A stretch of DNA of 64,000 nucleotides from Pseudoflavonifractor sp964504285 (GTDB taxonomy: Bacteria > Bacillota > Clostridia > Oscillospirales > Oscillospiraceae). Numbering within the stretch: the stretch's first letter is position 1; each line of letters begins with the position of its first letter. Positions 36,501-44,359 of this stretch are shown here, one piece after another. The stretch lies in contig CAZDDZ010000002.1 of the NCBI GenBank assembly GCA_964504285.1, positions 1 to 64,000 on the forward strand, in the 5' to 3' direction. The notes under the pieces were generated by a model, which was given only the letters and a program-made list of their open reading frames with translations, ran no database searches and was not told the origin of the DNA. The position numbers and the translations under genes are program-made.

Positions 36501-38974
36501 TGTGGTATGCTGTCAACGGCAGCCTGTCCGGGGAACTGCGCAAGATTGGTGACTTCTCCACTGACAAGGACGGCCTGTTCACCCTGAAAGCGGTGGAACC
36601 GGGCTGGTACAGAATCACGGAGACCGAACCCGCCCCCGGCTACGCCATGAAAGAGCCGTCCACGTTGGACGTATTCGTGGAAGCCGATGCGGACAAGACC
36701 ATCACCTTTGAGAACCAACCGCTCAATTCCCTTATCATTAAAAAGGTGGACGCTACCGATGGCCATGTGCTGCAAGGTGCAAAATTCCGTGTGCGCTACT
36801 TTGAGGGCGTCAGCGGCGCAGGCGGCACGACCATTGGCGAGTATACCACCAGCGCCCAAGGCACCATCGTCATTACCGGACTGAAAGCCGGCACCTATAT
36901 CATTGAAGAAACCCACGCGCCCGAGGGCTACATCATCGACGACGCGCCCAAGACCGTATATCTCTCCGGCAAAGAACAGGCCGCAGTGACGGTGGAGTTT
37001 GCCAATCAGCCCGACAGCGGGCTTACCATTACCAAGCTGGACAGCGTGACGAAAAAGCCACTGGCGGGGGCAGTCTTTGAGATTCGCAACAGCGCCGGTG
37101 GCGTGGTGGGCAACAGCAATGGCATCTACACCACCGACGAGAGCGGCACCATCCACCTGCCCGGACTGCCCACGGACACCTATGTGGTCAAGGAAACCAA
37201 AGCCCCGGAGGGCTATGTGCTGGACGGTACACCGCAGACGGTGAAGCTCATTCACGGTGAGACCCATTCCCTCACGTTTTACAATGCGCCCAAGGGCAGC
37301 CTTGTGGTGGTCAAGTTGGACGCCGACACAAAAGAGCCGCTGGCTGGGGCCACGTTCAAAATTACCACCAGCAGCAGGGAGTTTGCCGCCGCCCAGGGCG
37401 GGGTCGTGTCCTCCAACGGGCTTTATACCACTGATAAAAACGGCCAGATTATTCTCACGGGGCTGAACCCCGACACCTATGTTGTCACCGAAACCAAAGC
37501 CCCGGACGGCTACGAACTGGACGCGCCGCCGCAGACCGTGGCCGTCAACACCCACGACACGCAGACCCTTACCTTTTATGACACCAAAACCCCCGAGGGC
37601 GGCTTGCGCATTGTCAAGCTGGACGAGGAGAGCCGCCAGCCAATCGGCGGCGTCACCTTTGAAGTGACGCACATGGACGGCCAGCGTGTCGGCACGTATC
37701 GCACCGACAATAGGGGCATCATTAGCCTGCCAAGCCTCACCCCCGGCTGGTACACTGCCACCGAGCGCAGGGCGGCGGACGGCTACGAGCTGGACGCCGA
37801 GCCTCGGGATGTGGAGGTCAAGGACGGCAAAACCACCACGGTGGAAGTGACCAACCGCAAGCAGTCCAATATCGTCATTCGCAAGGTGGACAGCCAAACT
37901 GGCGAGGGCTTATATGGCGCTACTTTTGTGCTTTACGACAGCAACGACAACCCCGTGGGCGAGTACCGCAGCGACCAGCGCGGCTATGTCTACATCGACG
38001 GCGTTCCCGACGGACGCTATAAGCTGCGCGAGATCGATCCGCCGGAGGGCTACTTGAGAGACGATGACTTTAAAACCATCTACGTCCGCTACGGCAGTTC
38101 TTCCGAGATCCGCTGGGAGAATACCGCTGTCACCGGGCAAATCCAAATCACCAAGTACGCGGCAGAGGACAATGCCATCACCGGCGGCATGGCAGGCGCT
38201 GCGCTCAAGGGCGCGGTCTTTGAGGTCGTCCGCCAGCGCAGCGGCGTCGTAGTGGGCTACATCACCACCGACGCCCGGGGCGTAGCGGCATCCTCGCCTT
38301 TGCCTTTAGGCCGCTATCTTGTCCGGGAGGTGCAGGCGCCGCCCTATTACCAGCTCTCGGGCGAGACCTTTGACGTTGACCTGGAATACCCCGGCCAAAT
38401 CATCAAGCTGGCCGCCTATAACAAGAGCGCCCTGACCGGCGTGGCGCTCACCAAGACCGGCATCAAGGAGGTGCTGGCGGGCAGCAACATGAGCTACACC
38501 TTTACGGTGGCCAATGCCTCCAATGTGTCTTTGGAAAATTTCTACTGGCATGACCGCATCCCCACGGACGCCGCCACGGCCTTTTCCCTCACCACCGGCA
38601 CCTACAGCCAGCGGCTGAGCTACCGCATCCTCTACAAGACCAACTGCAACGACTACCGAGTGCTGGCATCCAATCTGCTCACCACCAACAACTATGGCTT
38701 TACGCTGAACGCGCTGCCCCTGATGGCGGGCGAGGTGGTGATGGATGTGTACTTTGACTTCGGCACCGTCCCGGCGGGCTTCCAGTCGGTGATAAGGCCC
38801 ACCATGACCGTGGCCGTCAGCCCCAAAATCACCAGCGGCTATCAGATCATCAACCGGGCCGACGCCGGCGGCAAGTATCAGGGTATCTGGGAGACGAAGA
38901 ACGCAAGCTGGGTTACGATTGCAAAGAACCTGAACCCGCCCAACAAGCCCCAGCTCCCCAAGACCGGCTATTAA
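33524..38974 (+). CDS. Giant surface adhesin/pilin-like protein with 14 Cna-B (SpaA-type) repeats and terminal LPKTGY
   Basis: 1816 residues. A signal peptide (1-25) is followed by an N-terminal domain like a thioester domain (YCCNPN near 75, then AGKIALW near 144, where thioester proteins have a Gln at the Lys position). Fourteen consecutive Cna-B/SpaA units run from about 345 to 1630, each opening with a (L/I)xIxKxD strand whose Lys can form an isopeptide bond and containing a YxVxE motif with the catalytic Glu. A DUF11-like domain (about 1640-1790) follows. The chain ends QLPKTGY with no membrane helix or basic tail. It is the probable substrate of the neighbouring sortase. The ATG follows AAGGAG. 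Confidence 0.92.
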   Translation: MKRIFCSILAFAMLFSMLAITVHAADTPDDALGAVNIFSGGFPMSYLAVNGKVQKQEYTYFLQAKPGTSEVMEIPAYCCNPNQYGVPQTVGKGESIKYLAEEKASDPKVVGLVANMYPHRGLDELGLDNLYQAFYAGKIALWCYLIPEWSIDRVTVNPSLTGSEREIGERLLAAAVDIYTRGMAWTSVPQPQLSATPDKESAYPVTIGGKQYKQQIFTVTSDTWVCDYAVSVRFQNADDVPAGTRITDLNNNTLSTLLVSPSGASYNGKFKVLYPLESVDGQTGSVQFTMSAKVYQYAVFYALCQQTDIYGKLQDYLCDIDPQTSLLRTGISNFDKPGMPPTTPDTGLKIVKLEEGTDIPLAGAAFEVKAPNGDTIGIYTTGSDGTITIPLVTVGNYTVTEIVPPKYHLLAEKSTQSVTVKYGEVSTATFHNAPYGVLRIQKLDTATGAGLPGAFLQLKNIKTSAMQTVTTMAAGVAVVSELMPGSYEVRELAAPTGYIKSDKVQTIEILPGQTTTITFENQSKPGLRITKYDAATMTTLPGVTFEVYRDAVLLGQYTTDALGEITLRGIEPGIYLVKEIATDSGHVVNSTPQQIEVKAGSTTPAELIFFNERRPGMHILKVDSATMQPLANTHFRIEQVGGSFSKEYTTDQHGEIDLSALTPGAYTVTELTAPDGYLVDGASRVIQLNPGENAQFVFTNTRKPSLVVVKYDPQSGKYLAGATFRIAKLEDGSRYLDRVTDTLGRITLTDMEPGIYSVQEIAAPGGYVRSDTEYHVELFPGKTSQLVVDNQRKPDLQIIKTDAITGAPVAGVTFTVRKADSSTLSTITTDGDGIAMLEQLDPGVYEVIEQSVPSGYLLDTTPQLITLVPNKTGVVQFQNYPRPSLEIIKTDTAEKPIPDAVFTVTKKDGTLVGDFSTDQNGKINVYKLDAGYCIITEKSVPAPYILDTTPHEVLMVEGKPTSITIENKRLPDLTVSKVDSITKDSIQAAKFSVWYAVNGSLSGELRKIGDFSTDKDGLFTLKAVEPGWYRITETEPAPGYAMKEPSTLDVFVEADADKTITFENQPLNSLIIKKVDATDGHVLQGAKFRVRYFEGVSGAGGTTIGEYTTSAQGTIVITGLKAGTYIIEETHAPEGYIIDDAPKTVYLSGKEQAAVTVEFANQPDSGLTITKLDSVTKKPLAGAVFEIRNSAGGVVGNSNGIYTTDESGTIHLPGLPTDTYVVKETKAPEGYVLDGTPQTVKLIHGETHSLTFYNAPKGSLVVVKLDADTKEPLAGATFKITTSSREFAAAQGGVVSSNGLYTTDKNGQIILTGLNPDTYVVTETKAPDGYELDAPPQTVAVNTHDTQTLTFYDTKTPEGGLRIVKLDEESRQPIGGVTFEVTHMDGQRVGTYRTDNRGIISLPSLTPGWYTATERRAADGYELDAEPRDVEVKDGKTTTVEVTNRKQSNIVIRKVDSQTGEGLYGATFVLYDSNDNPVGEYRSDQRGYVYIDGVPDGRYKLREIDPPEGYLRDDDFKTIYVRYGSSSEIRWENTAVTGQIQITKYAAEDNAITGGMAGAALKGAVFEVVRQRSGVVVGYITTDARGVAASSPLPLGRYLVREVQAPPYYQLSGETFDVDLEYPGQIIKLAAYNKSALTGVALTKTGIKEVLAGSNMSYTFTVANASNVSLENFYWHDRIPTDAATAFSLTTGTYSQRLSYRILYKTNCNDYRVLASNLLTTNNYGFTLNALPLMAGEVVMDVYFDFGTVPAGFQSVIRPTMTVAVSPKITSGYQIINRADAGGKYQGIWETKNASWVTIAKNLNPPNKPQLPKTGY

Positions 38975-38980
38975 AAAGCA

Positions 38981-39010
38981 CAGCGGGACGGCAAAACTGC
39001 CGTCCCGCTG
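38981..39010. terminator. Bidirectional terminator after the Cna-B protein gene
   Basis: CAGCGGGACGGCA and its complement form a perfect 13-bp stem with an AAAC loop just after the stop codon. It also closes the convergent zinc-ribbon gene. Confidence 0.85.
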
Positions 39011-39022
39011 CTATTTCACCGC

Positions 39023-39187
39023 TTAAAGCGGATGCTTTCTGCTCTCTGTCAGGATTTCTTCAAACTGCCGCTTTTCCTCTTCCGATGCTGCGCGAATCGT
39101 GTACTTCCCGCAGTCCGGGCATTGCTCGATTTCGGAGGAGCGGCTGAAGACAAAGTGGCAGTTATCGCATACATATACCATTTCCAT
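39023..39187 (-). CDS. Small zinc-ribbon protein, antisense to the main ICE direction
   Basis: A 54-residue protein with two CxxC knuckles (CDNC and CPDC) spaced as in rubredoxin or rubrerythrin-type zinc ribbons, then a charged helical tail. It is one of few minus-strand ICE genes. A well-formed minus-strand promoter (39198-39226) sits directly upstream, putting the transcript start only a few bases before the ATG at 39187, or about 10 before an ATG at 39181. Translation is therefore nearly leaderless. Function unknown. Confidence 0.65.
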   Translation of the reverse strand: MEMVYVCDNCHFVFSRSSEIEQCPDCGKYTIRAASEEEKRQFEEILTESRKHPL

Positions 39188-39197
39188 CACCCAAGAC

Positions 39198-39226
39198 AGT
39201 ATAGCAGGAAAACGCACCGCTAACAA
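39198..39226 (-). promoter_or_regulatory. Promoter of the zinc-ribbon gene
   Basis: On the minus strand TTGTTA (39221-39226), 17 bases and TATACT (39198-39203) predict a start near 39191. The -35 overlaps, on the other strand, the ribosome binding site region of the pilin-like gene at 39241. Confidence 0.6.
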
Positions 39227-39240
39227 GGAGGCATTTGTAT

Positions 39241-39603
39241 ATGAAACAGTTTTTTGCTCGGCTCTGTCCCAAGCTCCCGAAATATTACGTCATGATCATG
39301 ACCTTTATCCTGCTCACGGCGTATTTCACCCTGCCCGCCCTGGCCGTGGAGGATATGTGGACGGCGGCCAACCGCATCATCGTGGATGTCTACAACAAAA
39401 TCGCCGGGATCAGCACGGTGCTGGCGGGGCTCATGTCGGCGGTGGCCGTGGTGGGCGCTAAGATGTCCAACAATCAGCACAAGGTAGACCAGGCGTGGGA
39501 CTGGCTGCGGCGCATCTGGATCGCCTGGGCCGTCATTAACGGCATTGGGGCGTTTTTGGCTTATGTCCGGCCGCTGTTCAGCGGATTGGCCACCCTCTCT
39601 TGA
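39241..39603 (+). CDS. VirB2/TrbC-like conjugative pilin-type membrane protein
   Basis: A 120-residue protein with a signal-like helix (15-36, ending PALAVE), then two hydrophobic helices (about 48-72 and 92-112) separated by a short charged loop (SNNQHKVDQAWDW). This is the topology of type IV secretion pilins and of the small membrane protein that precedes TrbL in Tn1549-like elements. The ATG at 39241 is set by AAGGAGG 9 bases upstream. It is the first gene of the transfer operon, with the TrbL-like gene 34 bases downstream. Confidence 0.78.
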   Translation: MKQFFARLCPKLPKYYVMIMTFILLTAYFTLPALAVEDMWTAANRIIVDVYNKIAGISTVLAGLMSAVAVVGAKMSNNQHKVDQAWDWLRRIWIAWAVINGIGAFLAYVRPLFSGLATLS

Positions 39604-39637
39604 CGCGCCACCGGCGCGGAATAGGAGGTGATGCGCC

Positions 39638-41812
39638 ATTCTGGAAGGTATTTTTAAGGGGCTGGTCCAGTGGATATTCAGCCTTGTTTTGGAGATCGTC
39701 GAATACATCTCAAACTCCCTGCTGGACGTATTCGGCATGGACATGGCCTACTTTGAACAGTCCGTCCCCGTGACGAAAAACATCTTTGCCATTGTCATGG
39801 CTGTGGGCTGGGCGCTTTTGCTGGGCAATCTGGTCTTTCAGTCCATGCGGAGCATGGCGGCCGGTCTGGGCTTTGACGCCGAGGACCCCAAGATTCTGTT
39901 TGCCAGAACCGCCGTATTTTCGTTCCTGCTGCTGGCCAGCCGGCAAATCTGCGACATCGGCCTCGGTATCACGGCCACCGTCATCAACATGCTTCAGGTG
40001 CCCTCCAGCGTCCAGATTCCCGTGCCGGAGGAGACGACCTTCTCCATCGGCGCGTCGTGGCTGCTGGTGCTCATCATCGGCTTTATCGTCATGTGGCAGG
40101 TGGTGCGGCTGTTCTTCGAGGTCGGCGAGCGGTATGTGGTCACCGCTGTGCTGGCTATTTTATCGCCGCTCGCCTTTGCCATGGGCGGCAGCAAGAGCAC
40201 AGAAGATATTTTCAAAGGCTGGGTGCGGATGTTCGGCTCCATGTGCCTGATGATGGTGTTCAACGTCATTTTTCTCAAAATGCTCATCTCCGCCCTTGCC
40301 ATCATGCCGGATGGGACGGAGGTGCTGCCCTGGATGATCCTCGTCATGGGCATCGCAAGGGTAGCCCGGAAGATAGACGGCATCATCACCCGCATTGGGT
40401 TGAACCCGGCCATTACCGGCGAGGGCCTGGGGCGCGGCGGAATTCCCGGTATGCTGGCATTCAACGTGGCCCGCTCCCTTGGCTCCACGGTGGTTAAGTC
40501 CATCGGCAGGAACGGTGGCCGAGGAGCAACCGGCGGCGGGAGTCGTACCCCGCCCGGCGGGGCCGGAGGCGGCGGCGCTGCCGGGCGCGGCTATGGTGGG
40601 CGGCAGACCTTTGGCGGTCGTGGCACCCGGACAGGACACGCCTCGTCCGCAGCCTATGCCGCGTCCTCTCAGCAGAGCCAGTCCAGCACCACGGCAGGAA
40701 CGGCAGCGGCGCAGAGCGCCGCCCAAGCGTCCCAAGCACAGACGGATACACAGAGCACCCAGCATACCGCCGCCCACACGCACAGCGCAGCTCAGGCCGG
40801 GGAGCGCAGCGGAGCAGCGGCAACGCCGGGTATGTCCGGCAGCAGCCGCACAGCAGGAACACCGGGGACACCGGGCGCGCAGCAAAGCGCCAGCCGACGG
40901 ACCTCGGCGCAGCAGGGACAGGGCGGATGGAGTCCCAGACCGTCCTTTGTCTCACGGGAGGCAGCAGTTCCCGGAGCGCCCGGGCGGCCCGGCATGGCAG
41001 GAATGGGCACGGCCGATACCGACGCCAAACAAACACCCATGGGCACAAGCCAGACGGACGCCGCCCCCCGCCGCGCACCGACTACCGCAAGTGGCGCAGT
41101 TCCCCCCGGCATGGCAGGAAAGCAGGCCGCCGCTGGGCCACAGCAGCCCGAAACAACGCGCTTTACCGCCGCGCCGCCATCGGCACGGCAGGAAGCGGCG
41201 GGCAAGCCCGGCGGCACCAGGTCTGTGACGAGCCGCCAGAGCGGCGCGAGCACCAGTCAAGCCGATGTAAGCACGCGGCAATCCAGCGTGAGTACGCAGC
41301 AGACCACCAGAACGGGTGCCGCCCCCACCGCGACAGCGCAGAGCCGCCCGCAAACGGGGGCAGTCTCGCTCGGCACAGCAGGAATGCCGGCCGATCAGAG
41401 CACAGAACGGCCTACCCGTGGCGGGCAGCCTGGGTTCGGCTCCCCACGGCCCGCGCCACCCGCTGATCCGGCGCGTACGGAGGCACGGCCTACCCAAGCC
41501 AGCCGAACGCCGCCGCCGGTCGCCCCATCCGCGCCCTCTCGCCCTACCCCGGCACGGCAGGAAAGCAGACTGACTTCCGGCGCCGGTGCGGCTCACCAAG
41601 CACCGAGGCCGTCCGGCGGCATGGCAGGAAAACAGACTACCGGACAGGCAGAACGGCCGGGGCGGGATGGAAAGTCCGCGACCCCATCCGCTTTCGGCCA
41701 ATCCCCCGCAAAAACCGGAGGGAAGCGTGCGGCTCCCGGCGGACAAGCATCGCCGCAGCAGAAGAACCGCCCACCCCATCGGGAGAGAGGAGGCGGAACA
41801 CATGGAAAATAA
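39638..41812 (+). CDS. TrbL/VirB6-like conjugal transfer channel protein with long low-complexity tail (probable ATT start)
   Basis: About 724 residues. Residues 1-270 hold at least six membrane helices and match TrbL/VirB6-like inner-membrane channel proteins of type IV secretion. The rest (about 285-724) is a disordered tail rich in Gly, Ala, Ser, Thr, Pro and Gln with GMAGK and ARQE motifs. An in-frame TGA lies at 39629-39631 and no ATG, GTG or TTG occurs before 39689. A perfect AGGAGG (39623-39628) sits 9 bases before ATT at 39638, which restores the usual N-terminal helix. CTG at 39641 or TTG at 39689 are alternatives. Confidence 0.85.
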   Translation: MLEGIFKGLVQWIFSLVLEIVEYISNSLLDVFGMDMAYFEQSVPVTKNIFAIVMAVGWALLLGNLVFQSMRSMAAGLGFDAEDPKILFARTAVFSFLLLASRQICDIGLGITATVINMLQVPSSVQIPVPEETTFSIGASWLLVLIIGFIVMWQVVRLFFEVGERYVVTAVLAILSPLAFAMGGSKSTEDIFKGWVRMFGSMCLMMVFNVIFLKMLISALAIMPDGTEVLPWMILVMGIARVARKIDGIITRIGLNPAITGEGLGRGGIPGMLAFNVARSLGSTVVKSIGRNGGRGATGGGSRTPPGGAGGGGAAGRGYGGRQTFGGRGTRTGHASSAAYAASSQQSQSSTTAGTAAAQSAAQASQAQTDTQSTQHTAAHTHSAAQAGERSGAAATPGMSGSSRTAGTPGTPGAQQSASRRTSAQQGQGGWSPRPSFVSREAAVPGAPGRPGMAGMGTADTDAKQTPMGTSQTDAAPRRAPTTASGAVPPGMAGKQAAAGPQQPETTRFTAAPPSARQEAAGKPGGTRSVTSRQSGASTSQADVSTRQSSVSTQQTTRTGAAPTATAQSRPQTGAVSLGTAGMPADQSTERPTRGGQPGFGSPRPAPPADPARTEARPTQASRTPPPVAPSAPSRPTPARQESRLTSGAGAAHQAPRPSGGMAGKQTTGQAERPGRDGKSATPSAFGQSPAKTGGKRAAPGGQASPQQKNRPPHRERGGGTHGK
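40990..41630 (+). repeat. Six dispersed copies of CGGCAYRGCAGGAA inside the TrbL-like gene
   Basis: The 14-base word occurs at 40990, 41107, 41181, 41371, 41550 and 41617. Four copies are read as GMAG or GTAG and two in another frame as ARQE, so the DNA sequence rather than one peptide is repeated. Confidence 0.75.
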
Positions 41813-43076
41813 GGGAGGCTCACAGGCGTTGGCCCGAATGGCGGCGGCTCTGGCGAATATCGCCCGGGGCGCTGCCTCCGGCGGTCTCCCCGGCGCGGTG
41901 GCCGGGGCGGCCACGTCTTTTTTGCCGGAGCTGCTGAAAATCGCCTTTGTGGTGCTCTGCACACTCATTCTGCTGCCCACGCTGGTGATGGCGGCGCTTC
42001 CCAACATCCTGTTTGGGTTTGACAGCGCCACGGCGGAGGACATCGTAGCCCTGACAGACAAGGCTTACAACATCGACGCGGCCTACCGCTCGGTCCAGAA
42101 CTACAACCAGGAGGAGATCGACCGCATCATCGCGGAGCTGGAGGCGGCCTACACCGGCGAGGAGGGCCCCGCCTATGACAAGGTGGACGTAGCCAAAGAC
42201 GTTGACAATACCAATATGTACTGGTTTATCGCCATCACCTCTGCCGCCCACCACCAGGATTTGTATAGCATGTCGCCCGAGGCCATCCGCAGCATGACCA
42301 TCGGCAAGCTCACCTGGTCCGGCTCCATCGTGACCGAGACCACCGGGGAGGGCGAGTCGGCGTCCATCATGCGGACGCTTAAAATCGACATCGCGGACTT
42401 GGACCCGGACGCCCTCATGCGCAAGCTGGGCTTTACAGCGGAGGAGGAGACCTGGGCACGCACCATTTATGCCACGCTTGCGGAGGAGCAAAGCGTCGGA
42501 CTCCCTGACAGCGACGGCGAGGGCTATTACAACACAGATTACGGCGACATCGTATTCTCCGATGCCGCCACCCCTGTGGTCTACTACAATCAGACGGATT
42601 CCCGCTGGGGCAACAAAATGTACGGCAAGACCGGCACCATCGGGGAGGCCGGCTGCGGCCCCACGGCGCTGGCCATCGCGGTGGCGTCACTGACCGCCAA
42701 CAAAGTAACCCCAGAGGGTGTGGCGCAGTGGTCGGTGAAAAACGGCTACCGCTGCGAGGGCAACGGCAGCTACCATTCGCTGATGACCGAGGGCGCGGCC
42801 CACTACGGCCTGACCGTCACCCCCATTGGCCGGGACGCCAAGAAGCTGGTGCAGGCACTGAAGGACGGCAAGCTGGTCGTTGCCATCATGACCAAGGGGC
42901 ATTTTACCAGCGGAGGGCATTTCATTGTCCTGCGCGGCGTGACGGCCGAGGGCAAAATTCTGGTGGCAGACCCGGCCAGCGTGAAGCGCAGCGGCCAGGA
43001 GTGGGCGCTGGGTATCATCACAAATGAGGCCAGCCGCAGCGCCGGATCGGGCGGGCCTTTTTGGGTGATGGAGTGA
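41802..43076 (+). CDS. Membrane-anchored C39-like cysteine peptidase of the transfer apparatus
   Basis: A 424-residue protein with a short cytoplasmic lead, one membrane helix (about 45-70), a helical extracytoplasmic region (80-240) and a C-terminal papain-like C39_2 domain (from about 260). The catalytic Cys is about 285 in GEAGCGPTA, the His about 374 in GGHFIVL, and the Asp about 391 in ADPAS. In related elements a wall hydrolase at this position opens the peptidoglycan for the transfer channel. It starts 11 bases before the end of the TrbL-like gene, behind GAGAGGAGG. Confidence 0.87.
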   Translation: MENKGGSQALARMAAALANIARGAASGGLPGAVAGAATSFLPELLKIAFVVLCTLILLPTLVMAALPNILFGFDSATAEDIVALTDKAYNIDAAYRSVQNYNQEEIDRIIAELEAAYTGEEGPAYDKVDVAKDVDNTNMYWFIAITSAAHHQDLYSMSPEAIRSMTIGKLTWSGSIVTETTGEGESASIMRTLKIDIADLDPDALMRKLGFTAEEETWARTIYATLAEEQSVGLPDSDGEGYYNTDYGDIVFSDAATPVVYYNQTDSRWGNKMYGKTGTIGEAGCGPTALAIAVASLTANKVTPEGVAQWSVKNGYRCEGNGSYHSLMTEGAAHYGLTVTPIGRDAKKLVQALKDGKLVVAIMTKGHFTSGGHFIVLRGVTAEGKILVADPASVKRSGQEWALGIITNEASRSAGSGGPFWVME

Positions 43077-43090
43077 CAGGAGGGATTCGT

Positions 43091-43363
43091 TTGAACGAGA
43101 CTACCTATTTAAGACACCTGCGGCTGAAGTATGGAATTACCCTGGACGAGCTGGCCCGCGCCGCCGGAATCTCCGACCAGCACATCAGCCGCGCGGAGCT
43201 TCGGCAGACGCCGCCTACCTGGACGCTGGAAAAGAAGTGCGAGGGGGCACTGGAAACCCTGATTGCACAGCGCAGGGCGGCAATGCTGGCGCTGGAGTGT
43301 GATTATGAGGCCGTCAAGGGCCGTCTGCTGGACATGATGGAGGCGTGTGAATATGAACGATAA
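43091..43363 (+). CDS. Small XRE-type helix-turn-helix protein
   Basis: A 90-residue protein with a helix-turn-helix (about 10-35: YGITLDELARAAGISDQHIS) and a helical C-terminus with an ALECDYEAV coiled segment. The TTG at 43091 is chosen because AGGAGGG lies 6 bases upstream, inside the small gap after the peptidase gene. It overlaps the PrgI gene by 11 bases, so it is embedded in the transfer operon and could regulate it. No partner is evident. Confidence 0.75.
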   Translation: MNETTYLRHLRLKYGITLDELARAAGISDQHISRAELRQTPPTWTLEKKCEGALETLIAQRRAAMLALECDYEAVKGRLLDMMEACEYER

Positions 43364-43658
43364 CGTGTACCACCTCCCCACAAACTACACCGATGCCGGG
43401 CGGCTGTTCGGCCTGTTTGAGATTCGCAATGCCATAGAGGCGGTGCTGCTCACGGTGCCAACGCTGTTTTTCTGCCTGTATTTTCTGCCGCTGGCCCTGA
43501 CGCCTAAAATCATCGCCACCCTCACGGTGGTGGTGCCGTTGGGCGGCTTCGGGCTAATCGGCGTCAATGATGACAGCCTGAGCCGGTGGCTGAGCCGCTG
43601 GTGGCGCTGGCGCAAAAAGCGAAGACTGCTTACTTACCGAGGGGAGGTCAAGAAATGA
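43353..43658 (+). CDS. PrgI-family (VirB3-like) conjugation membrane protein
   Basis: A 101-residue protein with two adjacent membrane helices (about 30-48 and 53-72) and a basic C-terminus (WWRWRKKRRLL), as in PrgI/VirB3-type proteins that link the inner-membrane channel to VirB4. The ATG at 43353 is placed by GGAGG within the preceding gene. Its stop overlaps the next start (ATGA). Confidence 0.87.
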   Translation: MNDNVYHLPTNYTDAGRLFGLFEIRNAIEAVLLTVPTLFFCLYFLPLALTPKIIATLTVVVPLGGFGLIGVNDDSLSRWLSRWWRWRKKRRLLTYRGEVKK

Positions 43659-44329
43659 ACCTGAAGGAACTGATATTTGGCGGCGGCGTCAAGGATGCGG
43701 GCGGGTTAGGCAGTGCCTACCATGACAGCATCCAGGCGTGGCTGCCCATCAAGAACGTCGTCAAGGGCGTGGTGGTGACAAAGGACAACCGCTTTGTAAA
43801 AGTGGTGGAGGTGCTGCCCGTCAACTTCTATCTCAAATCACCGGGTGACCAGCAAAATATCATCATCAGCTTTGCGTCCTACCTGAAAATTGCCCCAAAC
43901 AGCCTGCAAATCATGGTGCTGACGCAAAAGGCGGATATGCTGGGCTATGCCGGGCGCATGAAGGGCTACGCAGAGCGGGAGGAAAACGAAAAGTGCCGCG
44001 CTATGATCGAGGACAATGTGGAGGAGGTCGCCAGACTTGGTGAGAGCGAGGCCATTACCCACCGCTTTTTTCTGGCATTTCAGTATGAGCCGCAGATGAA
44101 GGCCCGGCGCAACACCGTGGACGCCATCGCCCAGCGCCTGAATGAGGAGGCGGACACGGCACGGCGGTATCTGGACCTGTGCGGATTGGAAATTCTGGAG
44201 CCGCGCTATACGGACAACGCTGTTTTGGAGCTGCTGTACGAGCTCATCAACAAGTCCACCAGCCGCCGGGTCAAGCTTCCGGAGGGTGTGTTTGATATGA
44301 CAACGGTGGTGCATGGGGTATATGAATAG
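43655..44329 (+). CDS. Conjugal transfer protein resembling a VirB4/TraC N-terminal domain
   Basis: A 224-residue soluble protein translated from an ATGA overlap with prgI. The SIQAWLPIKNVVKGVVVTKDNRFVKVVEVLPVNFYLKS segment resembles the N-terminal domain of VirB4/TraC/TrsE ATPases, but there is no Walker motif. A complete VirB4 with its own N-terminal domain follows after the toxin-antitoxin cassette, so this appears to be a separate protein and not a broken VirB4. Its stop codon lies in the terminator hairpin at 44327-44354. Confidence 0.75.
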   Translation: MNLKELIFGGGVKDAGGLGSAYHDSIQAWLPIKNVVKGVVVTKDNRFVKVVEVLPVNFYLKSPGDQQNIIISFASYLKIAPNSLQIMVLTQKADMLGYAGRMKGYAEREENEKCRAMIEDNVEEVARLGESEAITHRFFLAFQYEPQMKARRNTVDAIAQRLNEEADTARRYLDLCGLEILEPRYTDNAVLELLYELINKSTSRRVKLPEGVFDMTTVVHGVYE

Positions 44330-44354
44330 AGGCGGGCCATGCGACCCGCCTCTA
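44327..44354. terminator. Bidirectional terminator between the transfer operon and toxin gene
   Basis: TAGAGGCGGG and its complement form a perfect 10-bp stem with an 8-base loop, and include the stop codon of the upstream gene. Convergent genes meet here. Confidence 0.75.
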
Positions 44355-44359
44355 TCAAT

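Noticed and set aside
35765..37897. A 710-residue open frame on the minus strand
   Set aside because: It is the antisense shadow of the GC-rich Cna-B repeats. Its His/Gly/Leu-rich sequence has no domain, and regular codon use on the plus strand explains the lack of stops.
33524..38974. Regular repeats that might be read as a CRISPR-like or tandem-repeat array
   Set aside because: They are about 90-codon protein repeats (Cna-B) diverged at the DNA level, with no short identical repeats and spacers. No CRISPR array was seen anywhere in the window.
40479..42061. Several long frames (194-369 residues) on both strands over the TrbL tail and peptidase start
   Set aside because: The low-complexity, GC-rich tail keeps all frames open. 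They are Arg/Pro/Ala-rich and lack starts with proper sites.
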